From Pycnopodia helianthoides (taxonomy: Eukaryota > Echinodermata > Asteroidea > Forcipulatida > Asteriidae): a stretch of DNA of 64,000 nt. The position numbers were made by a program, and so were the translations under genes. The notes beneath the pieces are model-generated. The model was not told where the DNA came from and ran no database searches. It saw nothing but the letters and a program-made list of their open reading frames with translations. Shown here piece by piece: positions 33,601-48,600 of the stretch (its first letter is position 1; the number at the start of each line of letters is the position of its first letter). The stretch covers positions 8,343,725-8,407,724 of the forward strand of contig CM063256.1 in the NCBI GenBank assembly GCA_032158295.1, read 5' to 3'.

Positions 33601-36600
33601 AAACGCTCACTGAGCGATAAACTCCAATCGGAAAAATTAGTTTATTCATTTCTCATCAAATAGGCCTATGGCATTTCAGACAAAAATATTTCAAGGGATG
33701 TTTTCCATAGTGCTATCATCATCATTAGACCGTAAATCTGTGAAAAAAAAGTATATTTTACAAGTTATTTTCTTACCAATTCTGTAATGTTCCTTTAAAA
33801 GAGAAATTAAAAGTTTCTACTTGACTATTTCAAGAAGAAGCAACGAGGCAATGATCAGGGCCCAATTTCGTAGAGCTGCTTAAGCAGAAAATATTGCTTA
33901 ACACTTTGCTACTAAGCAAAAGTAGACAGGGGACCAGTCACAGATTTTACAATGTACATGTGGCAAGGTATTTTGGATGGTAACCTTATTATGGTAAGCA
34001 TATAAAATTGAGCCTTGGGCAATGGAGGCAATTGCCTTCATTTCCTCTTTGAAGCACCAGGCCTGTACCGTTTTCATTTGTAAGGAAAGTGAATGAATCT
34101 TGTTTTAGTTTTAAAGGAACATTACAGAATTGGTAAGAAACAAACTTGTAAATATACTTTTTGATCACAGATTTACATAAAACTTACACGGTCTAATGAT
34201 GATGACAGTAGAAAACATCCCTTGGAATATTTCTGTCTGAAATGCCATATTTGATGAGAAATGAATAAACTAATTTTCCGATTGGAGTTTATCGCTCAGT
34301 GAGCGTTTTATTCGTTTGTTGAATCTATATGATTTCATGCAAATGTGTAATTGGTTTTTCACTATTTTCTCATGATCCAGATGGCCGATCGATCTCAAAC
34401 TTCTCCAGGTTTGTCAGTTTTATATGGTGGATTACATAAAGTGCTTACACTGCCAGCAACTGTTTTGTTAGCAAAAACCAATCTGTAATGTTCCTTTAAT
34501 AATAATAATAATAATAAAAGTGGCTTCTTAATCTTAATCAAATCTGTCACTCAGTGACGCTCATGGCACCCGACCGACCTTAAAAGTAGCAAAATCTCGG
34601 TCACGTTTTTAAAAATATTTTTAAAAATGTTTTTGTGGTTTTCCCTTTTTTCATTTCAGAATTTGGATTTCATGAATATTTATGCTTACAAATGGTAAAT
34701 ACGGTTGCCCTTTGTTTAAAATATAGATGACAGACACGTATTAATTAGGCCCTAACACTTTAGGTTTATATTTCAAAGTGCAAACATATCTACAGTGTGT
34801 ACTTCACTCTGAAATACTTATATCCAGTGTGTTTTGGGCATTCTTTGACATCTCAACAAAAAAAAAAAAAAAATCGACGACCGACCCAAGAAAAAAATCG
34901 GGTGAAAGGGCAATCCAACAAATTATTTTTAGGCCTTATTATATAATTATCCTGCTATATATGTGGAGCTATGTTTTGAAGTATGAGACCTGTTCCTTTA
35001 CACAGCACCATATAATGGTTTACAAGGTGCTGTGGCGCAATATGCTGCCAATCAAACCAGGAACACCTTCTCTTTACAATAAGTGTAAATGGGTTCTTTT
35101 ACGTGCATTGCACAACACACAAGACCTTAAGGCTTAACGTCCCATCCGAAGGATGCAGCAAGAATGGTATAAGTGTCTTGCTTAACCCTAACAGACTAGA
35201 CCCTTGGGTAAACATACTGCCCAAATCCTTCAATATCCTTCGGATTAAAGTGGTAATAAACCTAAAGTGCCCAAATCCTTCAATATCCTTCAACTTATTG
35301 TAAGTATACATATTAGCCCAATCCTTCAAAATCCTTTTGAGACAGAAGTTAGGGAGTCAAAAAATGTCAAAAAAGCCCAAAACCTTCAGAATCCTATTTT
35401 GGCTAAGCTGCATAATACATAAAACCTTCAAAATCCTCCTATGTAAAAACAGCCCGGGTAGCGCAAGTCCTGCGAAATCCTACCCTAACAAAAACTCATT
35501 TTAGCCCAAAGCCTTCGAAATCCTCCTGTGTTGCAGATCCCTAATAGCCCAAATCCTTCACAATCCTGCACTTTGGCAATGAGGATATTGTAGGACTTGG
35601 GTTCTTTAGGGTTAAGGACACAAGTGTCACGACCGGGACTCGAACCCACACTCTGCTGATCAGAAACACCAGAGCTCGAGTCCGGTGCTCTTATCTGCTC
35701 GGCCACGACACGCCACTGTGGACTAACCGAGTCTGATCCCATGGGTTTTTTAACAATCGCGTACTTGCTACAGTATTGCATACATTTATATATGCAGCTA
35801 ATAACAAGCATGCAATTTTTATCAGCTGGTTGGCTGATTTCCTTGTTTGTACATGTAGTTCCTCAGCTGTGGCATTGAAGACTGAAAAAAACATTCATTA
35901 CTAATTTTTATTTTTTATATTTTGTTTTTGACAAACTGCATTTGCATGCCTGAAATACACTGTTTGTTATCCCGATGTTTCTGTGCGTAGCCTGCAGGCC
36001 CAACCCCTCTGTGTTGTAGCAATTGTGCCGTAATTTCAAAATTATTGTTTTCTTTTGAATTTTTTACACGCCCCATTCTTTTTTAATGTAATTTCAATCC
36101 TTGGTACAGGGAAATGATAATTCATGTTACATCTTGGCACTACAAAAATTTTTAATTTTAATTTTAATTCAAATGATTCCGCCTCCTTAAAGGTGTAAGT
36201 CACATGAATTTTAATAATTTCCTTTTAAATGCATAAATAGATCAATAGATAAATAAGCAAATAAATAAATAGAAAAAGAAAATGCTGTTAACACATAGTG
36301 TTAGCCAGAGGGGAGTCTGGGTGTCTTTTGAACACAATTTGTTTTCAATTTGGGCACCCTGTTTGATCTGTCCTTTACACGTAAATGTATATTACATGTA
36401 AGTGCACAATTTGGACAACCATTTTTAAAATTTCCAGCAAATTTGGACATCCTTTTACCAAATCCTGGCTAAAATCTTGCGTTATTATCTACTCCTATTT
36501 TTAAGGGCTAACTCTAAATTAAAACTGTCCCACAAACTGATTGATGCGAAGGACTGATTTTGAAATCAGTGACATGAGGGTAAATTAAAATGACATGTGA

Positions 36601-39600
36601 TTGTGGATACATGCGGCAAGCAAATTTTATTGCTTTTGTTGGGGGTGTTAAGTATGAAGTTTGAATCCATCAGAATCAAGCAGCTACATGTAGTTCTGTT
36701 GAATCATAATGAACTTTGTCAGAGTTTTTTTTAGGAAGGATCCTTGTGAATAATTCAAAGAGTTGGATTATCGTATATTATATGAAATATTCAGTGACGC
36801 TCAGAATTGAAATGTATTTATCAGACTCAAAGTCAACATTTGAACGTGACTCCTTTTTTTATTAAAGATATTCCACAGTGATATTTATTCAATTGAAAAA
36901 AAACACAAGACCGCCAGACTTCTACTGAGTTTACCGGCCCGAAGGTAAAATCACTGGCCTCGGGCCTGCAATCCAATGTTAATTTCGATCCCTGCCATGT
37001 GTGTATGTCAAAATGGCTGTTGAAGCCAAAACCACAAGCCAAAGCCACAAGCCAAAGTGGCCTTTCAGAAAAGCCCGATAATATTGGCCCCTTGACCCCG
37101 ACCCAGTTCTTCCAGACAAAGAGTCCACTCGCCCAGCACCCCTTGTAGATTTGTTGAATCTAGCGGCACCTTCACAAAAAATCTGCCCCCTGTCGATAAT
37201 TTCTTGACAAATAAAGGTTTTTAATCAAGCGAGCTCTTTTGTGTTCACATCACGCGCAAAGTCTGCCGTGGTACAAAAGTGTGTTTGCATTGCACATGGC
37301 ATCCAAGGGAACAGCTACTCTTGCGTAGCTGAGTTGGCCATCCAGAGAGTTAAAGGCCCTGTACACTATTGGTAAGATCGAAAAACACAAGTGTTCACAG
37401 ATTCACACAAAACTTACATGATTTAAAGTTTAGTAATGGTAGAAAGGGTCCCTTAAAATGTTTCTGCCTAAAATGCTATCGTTTCTGAGAAATGGATAAA
37501 ACATTAGTTTTTATCGCGCGCGATAATAAACTCGATGTTTGAAAAACAGAAAACACATAAGGTCTCTTTTCACTATTTTCTCGTGACCTCGATGACCAAT
37601 TGAGCTCAAATTTTCACAGGTTTGTTATTTTATGTATATGGTTAATCACATCAAAACATGAACTTTGTTTGCGACTGTTTTGTCAGCTCAACCAATCCTG
37701 TATAATACCTTTAAGAAAAATGACTGGTTTGAACTGAAAAATGACTGTGGTTTGAACTCTGTGATCATTAAAGATGGGAGCTTTGCACGGGCACCAGGCC
37801 TCCCACTCTAGCCACAAGAAATGTCTGTAAGATGTGTCATATATGGGGATCTTTCTTCACTGGAAAAATATGAATTTGTAATTTGCAATCTCTGCTTTGT
37901 TTTATTGTCATCGAGAAAGTTATTTTAATCCTTTTGCAGGTGTTTTGCCCGTTTCCCAATTTTTTATTTTTTTTTGGGGGGGGGTGTGTTTTTCTTGAGT
38001 GTTCATATCAAAAAGACATCTCTAAGATCAATGTTGACTTCACCCTCCTACTGTCAGTGACTCTTGGCAACATTTTCCAGTGAGTTGACCAACCATTTGA
38101 AACTATTCGACTGCCAAGGTTGTGTGTACTGTGTACTGTGGCACAACTGTGCACAGAACTAACTGTGTACTGTGTACATGCATTCCCTCATGGTATCATA
38201 TTGCAGGCTGGTATAAGTTTATCTATCATTCAAAACCACAGTGATAATGGTATTGAATGGTCAGACAGCAAGAGGGTTAAAAGAAATTAATCATACTTTG
38301 GGGAAATGTAAATGTTAATGGGAGCAGATTAAGGGGGCGGGGTGGGGGATGGGGGGGGGGGTTCTTTCTGCACTTTTAAACATTTGCTAGTGGGTTGTGT
38401 GTGTTGGTACAACTGCATAGAACTATAGCATGGACATGAATCTCTGTATGGGGGATGTAATCACCACATGATATTTTATTTATTTATGGTTTATTTTATT
38501 GTATTACACATCCAACAGTACAATTAGCAAAATAATTGTTAGCATAAAAACTTACTTGGTAACGAGCAATGGAGAGCTGTTGATAGTATAAAACATTGTG
38601 AGAAACGGCTCCCTCTGAAGTAACGTAGTTTTTGAGAAAGAAATAATTTCTCAGTAAAATATTTGAGTTGATTTTGAGACCTCACGCGTGAGGTCTCGAA
38701 ATCAAGCATCTGAAAGCACACAACTTCGTGTGACAAGGGTGTTTTTTTTACATTATTATCTTGCAACTTCGACGACTAATTGAGTTCAAATTTTCACAGG
38801 TTTGTTATTTTGTGCATATGTTGAGATACACCAAGTGAGAAGACTGGTCTTTGACAATTACCAAAGGTGTCCAGTGTCTTTAAAACCTCCTTTGCGCTCC
38901 TTTTGTCCATGCAGTCAATGATTTTTCCTGCTATGAGAATTGCCATTAAAAAACTGCGACTCATTGTAATTTTTTGTACACAACTGAAAGGACGAGCAAT
39001 GCTTTGACTTCTTATAAGAATAAGGAAGACAACATACATGTAACTCTACATCACACTGATGAAAAATATTGAATTTGTATTCAAGAAAAAGCTAGTCCTT
39101 TTTAGGATATTTGTTGCTGTTTCATCAGAATTGATCACAATTTTTGTGTGTAAAATCACAGTATTCAGCGAACCGAGTCTCTTCAACTCGTCATAAATAC
39201 AAACTGCCCACCATTTGACCTTCTTGAGAAAGTGTTGTTAGGGAAGGTTCTGTTCTGATTAGTCATCTAAAAAGTGTTCTGATTGGACCTTGTTAAGGCT
39301 CGTACTTTTAGGATCTAAGCAGACGGTCGCCAGTTATAATCCCGCGTACATACCTCGTGAGCATTCAGATTATGTGTCGCTCCTGTATGCTATAGTGCGG
39401 TATCGGATCCCTTTCCACAAAAAGTCTGTGAGTGTGCGCGTGTCTACCCGTTGAAACCGAGGACTTTAACAAAAGGGATCCGGGTGTTTTGACAGAGCGA
39501 GGGCGTCGTTACATCGCTAATTTTTTTAGTCAAAACAATGGGAGAACAAAGAGAATTCCTCTATGGTATTCACAAACATGTGTGTGTTTGTGCACATGTA

Positions 39601-42600
39601 TTAGTGCACAGCCACAATCATGGGTAGACATTTTTTACGTGTCCATGTTATGAACAACAGTTTGAAAACCAGTGATGTAACAGTTACTTCAATGTTGTTT
39701 GTAAATTAATTAACCAGCGCTGTGTGAATGAAGAGTAGAAAGTACTTGAGTTTGTCGAATACAAGATCTGCGAAGAGTTACTCAATATTTATGTGTTGTT
39801 CATTTGGTGTCTTTGTAACAAAATGTGTACCCATGATTGTGGCTGTGCACATACGCATTTTGTTACAGTCACACAAGGCACAAAATTTAGTAAAATCCAT
39901 TGAATTCATGAAATAAATAAGAACAAATTGATGCCCTATTGGGGTGTCAGGGCTCGAATTTGGGGGGAAGACAAGACCACAGGACTTGTATCTCAAAATG
40001 TTTACTGGACCAGAAATAATTTTACAAGACCAGATTCATACTGAGAAAACACTTCCTTGCACAGTTTAACTTGCATGTAATTGAACAAGCACTAAGACAT
40101 ATAAGAGAAGATTTACCTCATTTGTCTTTATGGGTATTACGTTCAAATCATTACTCAAAGTCAACATTTGAACATAATTTGTTTCTGTTCAAGACATTAT
40201 AGAGTGAGCTACGTGTACATGAATTGTTATTGAATTGAAACCACAAGACCGCCGGACTTGTCCGGTCATGAGTTTACTGGCCCAATGCTAAAATCACTGG
40301 CCTCGGGCCTGTGGTCCAGTGTCAAATTGGAGCCCTGGGTGTCCTTTTGCAAGGACAAACAACCTTACCCTCACGAGAAGGAAAGATCAGGCTTGCACTC
40401 TCAATTTTTAGAAAGAAAGTGGTGGCACCATGTTGCAATGTCTGCCCCCAACCTCAAAAAAAAAAGTTGACTTTTTCACCCCAGCATGTTACCACCCGCA
40501 ACGTACAAAGTCAAACCCTCGGTGATTTTCTGTGAATTGATGTGCATTTCCCAAGCTGTCAGAGTGCGAGTATACCCAAGGATTACTTCATTTCCTCTGT
40601 CCGTCATCACCCATCTAACTCAGACAACTCCTGGGAACCCGCCAGAGTTTGTTTCTTCTTCTATGGTTTGGCGCCGACCCCCCCTTAGTAGCTGCTACAT
40701 CGTTGGTTTATCTCCTAAACCGTGAAGGGGTTACAACAAACTAGGACGGTGATTTCCTGCTAAGTGTTTAGTACTTCCTGTGTGGAATCCACCACGCTCT
40801 GGCTTGGCAGGGACTCGAGGGGGGTCGCGGGTTTCCCCTAACACTGACCTGGTTCGGGACTTGTTGCCGAGGGTAATTAAAAGAAAAATAAACTTTTTTT
40901 TATATATATTTTTTTTATATCTAATCGAGTAGCTTCACCCAGTTAAAAGTACTGAGCAATTTTTTTTACAGCAGAGATTGTGTCACCCACCCACTCCCCT
41001 TAAAAAAAAAACCACACACACAAATTATGCATTATTCTTCTCTTTTTGTGTCTCACCTTCACGATGCTGGAATTGTTCCCCAAATGAAGCTGTTTATATT
41101 CCATCCAAAAAGAAGTGACCCATATTGTGTCCAAAAAGAAGTGACCCATATTGCGTACAAAAAGGAAGTGATCCATATTCTGATACTGCGTACAAAAAGA
41201 ATTCGCCCATATTACGTACAAAAACGGTCACCCATATTATGTATAAAAAGAAGTCACTCCTGGTGCGTACAAAATATAGTGACCCATTTTGCGTATAACA
41301 AGAATTCGCCCATATTGCATACAAAAAAGGTTACCCATACCCCATTCAATCATTCATTCATTTATGGTTTATTGAACAATTTGCAGAATCGCGGCATCAG
41401 CCGAATTGCATGTAAATTTACAATGAAACTAAAGAAAACTGAAGAAAGCGCAATGAAAGAACAGCAGAGAATTTCAAACAAAAAGTTGCTCAACCAAAAG
41501 AACTAAAGTTGCACAAGGAAATCAGTTTCAGTGAGCTTAACAGTTTGCAAAGTACAGTACTGTACAAACAAAATAAATAAAAGAAAAATAAATAAAAACG
41601 AACTAAAAAGAAAAACTGAACAGAAAAAAAAACAGATGAAAGAAGAAGCGTAAGTCAACTATTGTTGAAATTCCTAACAAGGTATTGTAACAAACTATTT
41701 TTCATTGTTTCAGTTTTACATGTACATGTAGAATGAAACTTTGAGATTTTGATTGCGTACAAAAAAAAGTCAGCCATATTGTGCACAAAAAGAATTCACT
41801 GTTATTTCGTAAAACAAACAAAAAGTCACTCGTTTATTGAATAAAAAAAAAAACACGGTCTTTAATGTCCCCATAGAAAGAGTCTGTAATATTTTGGTTG
41901 TCCACGCTCATGTCCATATATTTTCCACTTTCCTTTAGGTTTTTTTCCCCAAAAGTAATATAGATCGTTCTCTTCGCACTTCAATTTCCTTTCATAAACT
42001 CTAAATTGAAACTGTCAAAGCAAAGTGTTAGAGAATTCCAGAAATGCTAGTGAAAGAGAAAACAATGTCAAAGCTAAAGTTGTACCTGTATGTTTTTGTG
42101 CTGACTTTAAAGCCACTCATATACCATTGTTAGGTTTGCCTGAAAAAGTGTGTATCTCACAATACTGAGAAAATAATAATAGTAAAATGAATAATAATAC
42201 CCAGTTCTTATATTGTGCTTTATCATATCCGAGATCTTTTCAAAGCACTCCTAATTGTGGAGCTGTTTGAAACACAAGACCCAATCATTTACAAAGCAGG
42301 CCTCGAATTACACGGCGGCCAGTGCCGTCGATGCCCTTGTAACTGGCCATGGTGCCCCTCAAAATTACCCTTGTCCTCTTCCCCCGTTGGCCGTCGTGCC
42401 CTTTTATTGAAAGTTAAATATTTGCTTATTTTAGTTTTCAGCTGACGATGTATCTCGAAGTTGTAAATGTAGCATAAATAGTGTTTAAGTTTACACTATC
42501 GCGACCGTCTATTGGTTGCAAACACTGTATGCACCGTTGTACATGAACACCCAGAGTCCCAATGTCCTTCTTAAACAAGGGACCTGTCTAAAAAAAAACA

Positions 42601-45600
42601 CTGACCAACAGAGGGCGCTCTGTTGTTTTGGACGCCCTCTTCTGGTGGACACTTATTCAATAAAGAGGCCTGTTTAATGAATCGACAAAGTAGTTCGCGG
42701 TTGGTTGTATTTTGTTTTATAACTTTCATTACTTAGTGGCCTTCGTGCCTTTTTCATTTTTACGTTTTGGCCTTGTTGCCCTTTCTACTGGCCTTGTTGC
42801 CCTTTCTACTGGCCTTGTTGCCCTTTCTACTGGCCTTGGTGCCCTTTCTACTGGCCTTGGTGCCCTCCAAGATGATGAATACTCCAAGTACAAAGTGGCC
42901 TTGCTCTAAACAATTTGTAATTCCAGGCCTGACATAGCACCATGTAAGGGTTTACAAGGTGCTATGGTACAATCTGCAATCGGCCTTACGTCCAATCTAA
43001 AAGACGAAGCAATAATGGTTAAGTGTCATGACCGGGACTCGAACCCACAAACATCAAAAACACCAGGCACCGATTTCATGAAACTCTACGCAACTGCGTA
43101 AGTCCTTTTGCGCAACATTTATTGCATAAGTTGTCCACCACTAACACAAGAAATCTTGCACAATTGGACTTACGCAGAACTTTGCGTAAAGTTTCGTGAA
43201 ATCAGCTGCCCAGCTTGAGTCCGGTGCGTTTTACCGCTGGGCCACGACACGCCACATACATAGCACTGTTGACAAACGTGCAAAAAGATCAACGATTTTG
43301 AATTGATATCTCAGAGGCTTGTGTTGTGATCTATTTCTGGAAAAAAGAGAGGATTCAACAGGATTTCCTCTCTTCCAAAAGCCAATGTTGGCGCATTTCC
43401 GTTTGAAAAGGATGTGGATGGTTTTGTTTTCTGTGTGTTCGTTGACATGTAGTCCAGCAGATACAACATGATATATAAACGTCAGTTGAATTCTTGCTTT
43501 TTGTTGTGAAAAGAAAAGAAAGAAAAAAAAATTCACTTTGATACGACTTTCGTGTAGATCCAGGAAAACTACTGTGTACATTTCAGGCATGCAACTTTTC
43601 CTTCGGATCAGCTGATTTCCTCTTTTTTATTCTCAGTTTTACCATTCAAAATTGAAAAATACTGTACAAAATCTTTTAATTTTGTAATTTCCTCTTTTTT
43701 TTGTGAAGTTACAGTTGCATGCCTGACATTTAGATTCACTAGGTGTTGTTTCTGCACACTTAAAGCACATACAACTTTGGTAATTTTCAAAGACTAGTAT
43801 CTGTACTGTATGTGACCCAACATATACATGAAACAACAAACATGTGACGTGTTAAGCTCAATCGGTCTTCAGAGTCATGAGAAAATAGTGAAAAACCCCA
43901 TTATATGTTTTCACTGTTTTCAAACATCGGGTTTTGGACACGCACGATAAAGACCAATTGTTTGACTCATTTTCTAAAAACCATAGCATTTCAAGCAAAA
44001 CTATTTCAAGGGAAGTTTTCCACCATGACCATCTTTATACCGTGTAAGTTATGTGCAAATCTGTGAACGTTTATATTTCCAATCTTACCCAATGTTGCAC
44101 ACACCCTTTAAGTAATGGTTATTAACTTGTGTAATTGATGTTATATTTGATTTGGTATTATCGTAAAGAAAGGGTCCTGTCTCTGTGGTATTATGAACAC
44201 ACCACAATGCCTTGTAAGACTCACAAGGAACTAATAATAAAGTAAATGGTTTTGTCATTAAACTCAGAGAAGCTACGGAGCGCAGTTGGGAGAACCAGCT
44301 TCATACTTTTTTATTAACTACAAAATGTGTGGATCAATTCCGCTGATTGTTTTTTGGGACTACCCTTAAACACCTCTCGTTCATTTACTGTAGTGATTTC
44401 TGGGTGAGTGAACTCGAAGGTTGTGTGAGAAAGCTGGGTCCCATTATAACGTAAACACAAAAATCCTGTTGCCCCCCTATTTTTGTGCACAAAATGTACA
44501 GTTTGGAAATTAGTAGTGAACCAATGTGTACATTTTCGGAATGCTTCAGTCTTTAGTGTGTTGGTCCATGGAACATCTATATTCATCTGTTCAGACCATT
44601 AGAACAAGAATTGTGCCCCCCAAACACAGTTATTTACCCGTAATACAATTTGCCTCTTGACTTCGCTCAGTGGACCCAGCATGTAAATTTTTTTTCCCCG
44701 TGGCTGCTCTGAGGGTTAAAGGCAAGTTATACTTTTGGTAATTGTCAAAGAATAGTATCCTCACTTGGTGTATCCCAACATATACACATAAAGTAACAAA
44801 CCTGTGAAAATTTGGGCTCAATTGCTCATCAAAGTTGCAAGAAAATCTTGAAAGAAAAAACACCCTTGTTGCATAGAATTGTGTGCTTTTCATATTCAAA
44901 TATTTTAGTGAGAAATTACCTTTTCTCAAAAACTACGTTACTTCAGAGGGAGTCATTTCTCACAATGTTTTTATACTATCAGCAGCTCTCAGGTGCTCCT
45001 TACCAAGTAATTTTTAATGGTAATGTATTTCTTGAGTAATTACCAAAAGTATCCACTGCCTTTAAATAACTAATAATAACAAAATAGTGAGACCGCTAAC
45101 ATTAGGGCTAGTAGTTCAAGTGGTACAGCAATAGCATGTTAATCTGAGGTCGCAGGTTCAAATCCCACTCTATTCAATCTTTCTTTGTTCAACTCAAAAT
45201 TAATTAAAATATACCCAGTCAAATTTTCTTGTTGTGTATTACTCGATGTTTGAATTCAAAAGTCACCTTCCCTTAAGGTGATCCCTTGCTTGCTGCTTCC
45301 CAGGGTGTGATTCCTGGCTACATGGCAGTTACAGGTCGAATGGCTTCTGACTGGCACCCCAAACATAGATGTTAACACAATAGGGAGACCAACAGCATTA
45401 GGGCTGGATATCTTAATTGGTGGAGTGCCGTCACATTAATCCGTAGGTCGCAGGTTCAAATCCCGCACTAGTCAATCTGTCTTTGTTCAACTCAAAGTCA
45501 TTTAAACAAATCTAACAAGAAGCTCAAAAATTCAGTAAATTGTTGTGTAAAATGAGGGGAAAGCTTTGGTCTTTCAAATACCTTCTGGTCTTCTCTAAGT

Positions 45601-48600
45601 GTTTAAATTACTTCAAACAAGCCTTGTGGTCAATGAAGGCTTTTTTGCGTAGCAAATTCAGAACTGTCAACTCTCCCTATTTTTGCAGAAAGTTCCCTGA
45701 AAATAAACCAATCTCTCCACGTTCTGACGAACAAGTATGAAAATCTCCCTGATTATGGAAACTTTTTCCCTATCATGTTGAATGTAACTCTAAACATCTC
45801 CCTGATTAATAATTGGTTTTTACCCTAACGAAGGTCGTGGGTGCGAATCCCACCCTGTGGATTTTTTTTCACAGAACTCGGGAAGTACTTAGTATTTGGT
45901 GCTTTACATACATCAGTGTTAGGGTAAAAATCAATTATTATTCTTTATCCCCGATGCAAAGTTATCATCTCCCTGATTGTTGTACAAAATCTCCCTGATT
46001 GCAAGCTGCAAATGTTGGCAGCTCTGCAAATTATGATTTTTTTTTTAGTATCAACTGGTACAGTGTGGCATTTCGCTGAGGGAAATCATCCCACTGTTGG
46101 TAAGTTCTGCGAGCCCCTAATCTCAGTTGTTTTCCTCGGTTTCGACGTGTCATCCCTGATTCAGGCAGGAATCACTGTCCAAAGCAAGTCCACCGGAGCC
46201 ATTAGGAGCTGTTGAATCTGTTACTTTGCTCAATTCCTCGGAAACCTGCATCATATTTACGCCTTGGGAGCTACTAGTACAAGTACAAGTACTACTCCCC
46301 CCATTGTCTACTTGTTTACATCATACTCTACATCCTGCGGTTTATTCTGAAAACAGAGGGTTGTATTTTCATTTTTTCACTTTTCACCATTCAACCATTC
46401 AATTCTGTTCAAATCACTGAATTTATTGTCCATGTTGGAAAAACAGAAAGCCCACATCCAATGGTCCAAGGTTTAAGCCAGGATTTGGTAAAAGGGTGTC
46501 CAAATTTGCTGGAAATTTAAAAACTGGGTGTTCAAATTGTTTACTTACAATACATTTACATGTAAATAACAGATAAAACAGGGTGTCCAAGTTTAAAATA
46601 GGGTGTCCAAAAGACGCCCAGACCTCTGGGTAACACTATGCACTGGTCACACATGGGTAAAAAATACAGATTTGATCAAACGGTAAACTGGAACTAATTT
46701 AAGAAACGGCAAGGAAATAGACCTATTATAAGAAAAAACCACAAATCTTCTTGAAATTATCAAAATAAATAGTTGCATAGTTTTACATAAAGGCAGGGTA
46801 TACTTTTGGTAATTGTCAAAGGCCAGTATCCTCACTTGGTGTATCCCAACATTTTATGCGAAAACAAACCTGTAAAACCTGCAATTTTTTGGCACTCAAT
46901 TGGTCATCAAAATTGCAAGAAAACAATGAAAGAAGTGACACCCTTGTTGCATGAGATAACAAACTATAGGATATCAGTTTTTTGAGTTTTGAAGCAGTTT
47001 GATTGTTTACTTGTTTATTAAATATTTCATCTAGCAATGCAAAATATGTTTAAAATTATTGTAATGTTTTAGTTTTTTTTTCTTCCTTGTTATTTATAAT
47101 TTTTTCCATGTATTATTTTTGTTAGTTATATTTTGTGTTTGTTTTATTATTGCTACCCTTGTTTGAATACATGTATACAAAATGAGAAATGCCCACCCCC
47201 CTCCCCTTTCTATCAAAGCTTTTCTTTGGCAATATTCCAATTCACCCATGGACTCCACGATAACATTCACATTAAACATTAATGTGAGGACTGCATGAGT
47301 CATTTGTTACACATGACCTACTACATGATGTAGACAATTTATCCAGAAATACGGCAGCTATGTGAAGCCACATGTGACATCCACAACAGACAATCAATGT
47401 TTAGGGGTGGTTCTCTCATTGTATCGGATTGTGATTGTTTGCGGTGAATCACGGTGCCTCAAATGACATGCATTACATTGCATTGTCTGAGCTACATTAA
47501 TCACTTACATGTAGTTCTTGCATGGACGTACGCATCTATGATGCTATGCGTTTGAGTCGGGGCTAGATTTTGGGCAAAAAAAAATCCACAAGACCGCATG
47601 GCTTGTAGCTCAAAATGTTTACTGGACCAGAAATGTTTGTAAAGATTTGAATCAAAATGAGAGAAAAACTTCCCGAGTCCTTGCAACATGCATTTAATTT
47701 TTTTTATTTAATTTTTTTTTAAATTTATACTTAGACATGTATGAGAAGATTTATCTCATCTGACTTTTCGGGGTATTTAAGTAGATTTCATTACTCAATA
47801 GAATTGAAAGGTATTTATCAATATCAGACTCAAAGTCAACTTTTGAATAAATGTGTTTGCGTTCAAGATATTACAGTTACACAGTGAGGTACATGTATTA
47901 TTTTTCAAATTGAAAAAACACAAGACCGCTGGGGTTGTCCGATAAGTTTACTGGCCCAGCACTAAACCCCACTGGCCTTGGTCCTGCAGTCCAGTGTAAA
48001 ATTCGTGCCCTATGAGCGCAGACATAAACAAATAAATAAACGGCATGTTCTATTTTTACAATGTGCGTGAAACTCTGTAATGTGCTTGTCCACAGCGCTG
48101 ATCTGTATTCATGTTTTACAACTGCTATATTTGGCGTGTTGTGGCGGAGTCTACAACAAGAGCACCGGACTCAAGCTCTGGTGTTTCTGATTAGCAGAGT
48201 GTGGGTTCGAGTCCCGGTTGTGACACTTTTTGTCCTTAAGCAAGACACTTAACCATTATTGCTTTGTCCTTCGGATGGGATGTACATTATACATGTAGGT
48301 CTCGTGTGTTGTATAATGCACGCAAAAAAACAAACCTGGTTTGCGCCACAGCACCTTGTAAACCATTACATGGTGCTATGTAAAGGAAAAAAGGTCTCAT
48401 TCTTCAAACCGTAGCTCCACATACCTTGCAGGATTAATTATATAATGATGTTATCAGCGCCATGAGCGTCACTGAGTGATGGATTTGAGCGCTATACAAG
48501 ACGCCACTGTTACTATTGTCATTGGTATTTAAGCATCTACAGTACATGTAGCAAACTTTCAGACAGGGAACACAACTAATTGGTCCCACTTTGCTTTCGT

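Larger units (their letters stand above)
42188..43253 (-). mobile_element. tRNA-derived SINE S3 with two insertions
   Basis: SINE pieces at 42188-42296, 42932-43066 and 43211-43253 are joined when the family L element (42297-42931) and the family G fold-back (43067-43210) are removed. The tRNA-like head includes GGGACTCGAACCCACA and GAGTCCGGTGCG. Confidence 0.87.

Noticed and set aside
34569..34945. Separate named element inside SINE S2
   Set aside because: Foreign to the SINE, with weak GACCGACC strings near both ends, but I could not define ends or a target duplication well enough to call a family.
35182..35615. Internal telomere repeat (CCCTAA/TTTAGGG)
   Set aside because: Only one unit at each end of a TTAA element; no array.
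41027..41506. 159-codon lysine-rich frame
   Set aside because: It passes through a 28-bp minisatellite with open frames on both strands; no domain.
45105..45170. tRNA gene
   Set aside because: Box A and box B are present but the acceptor stem does not pair and it is one of a repeated SINE pair.
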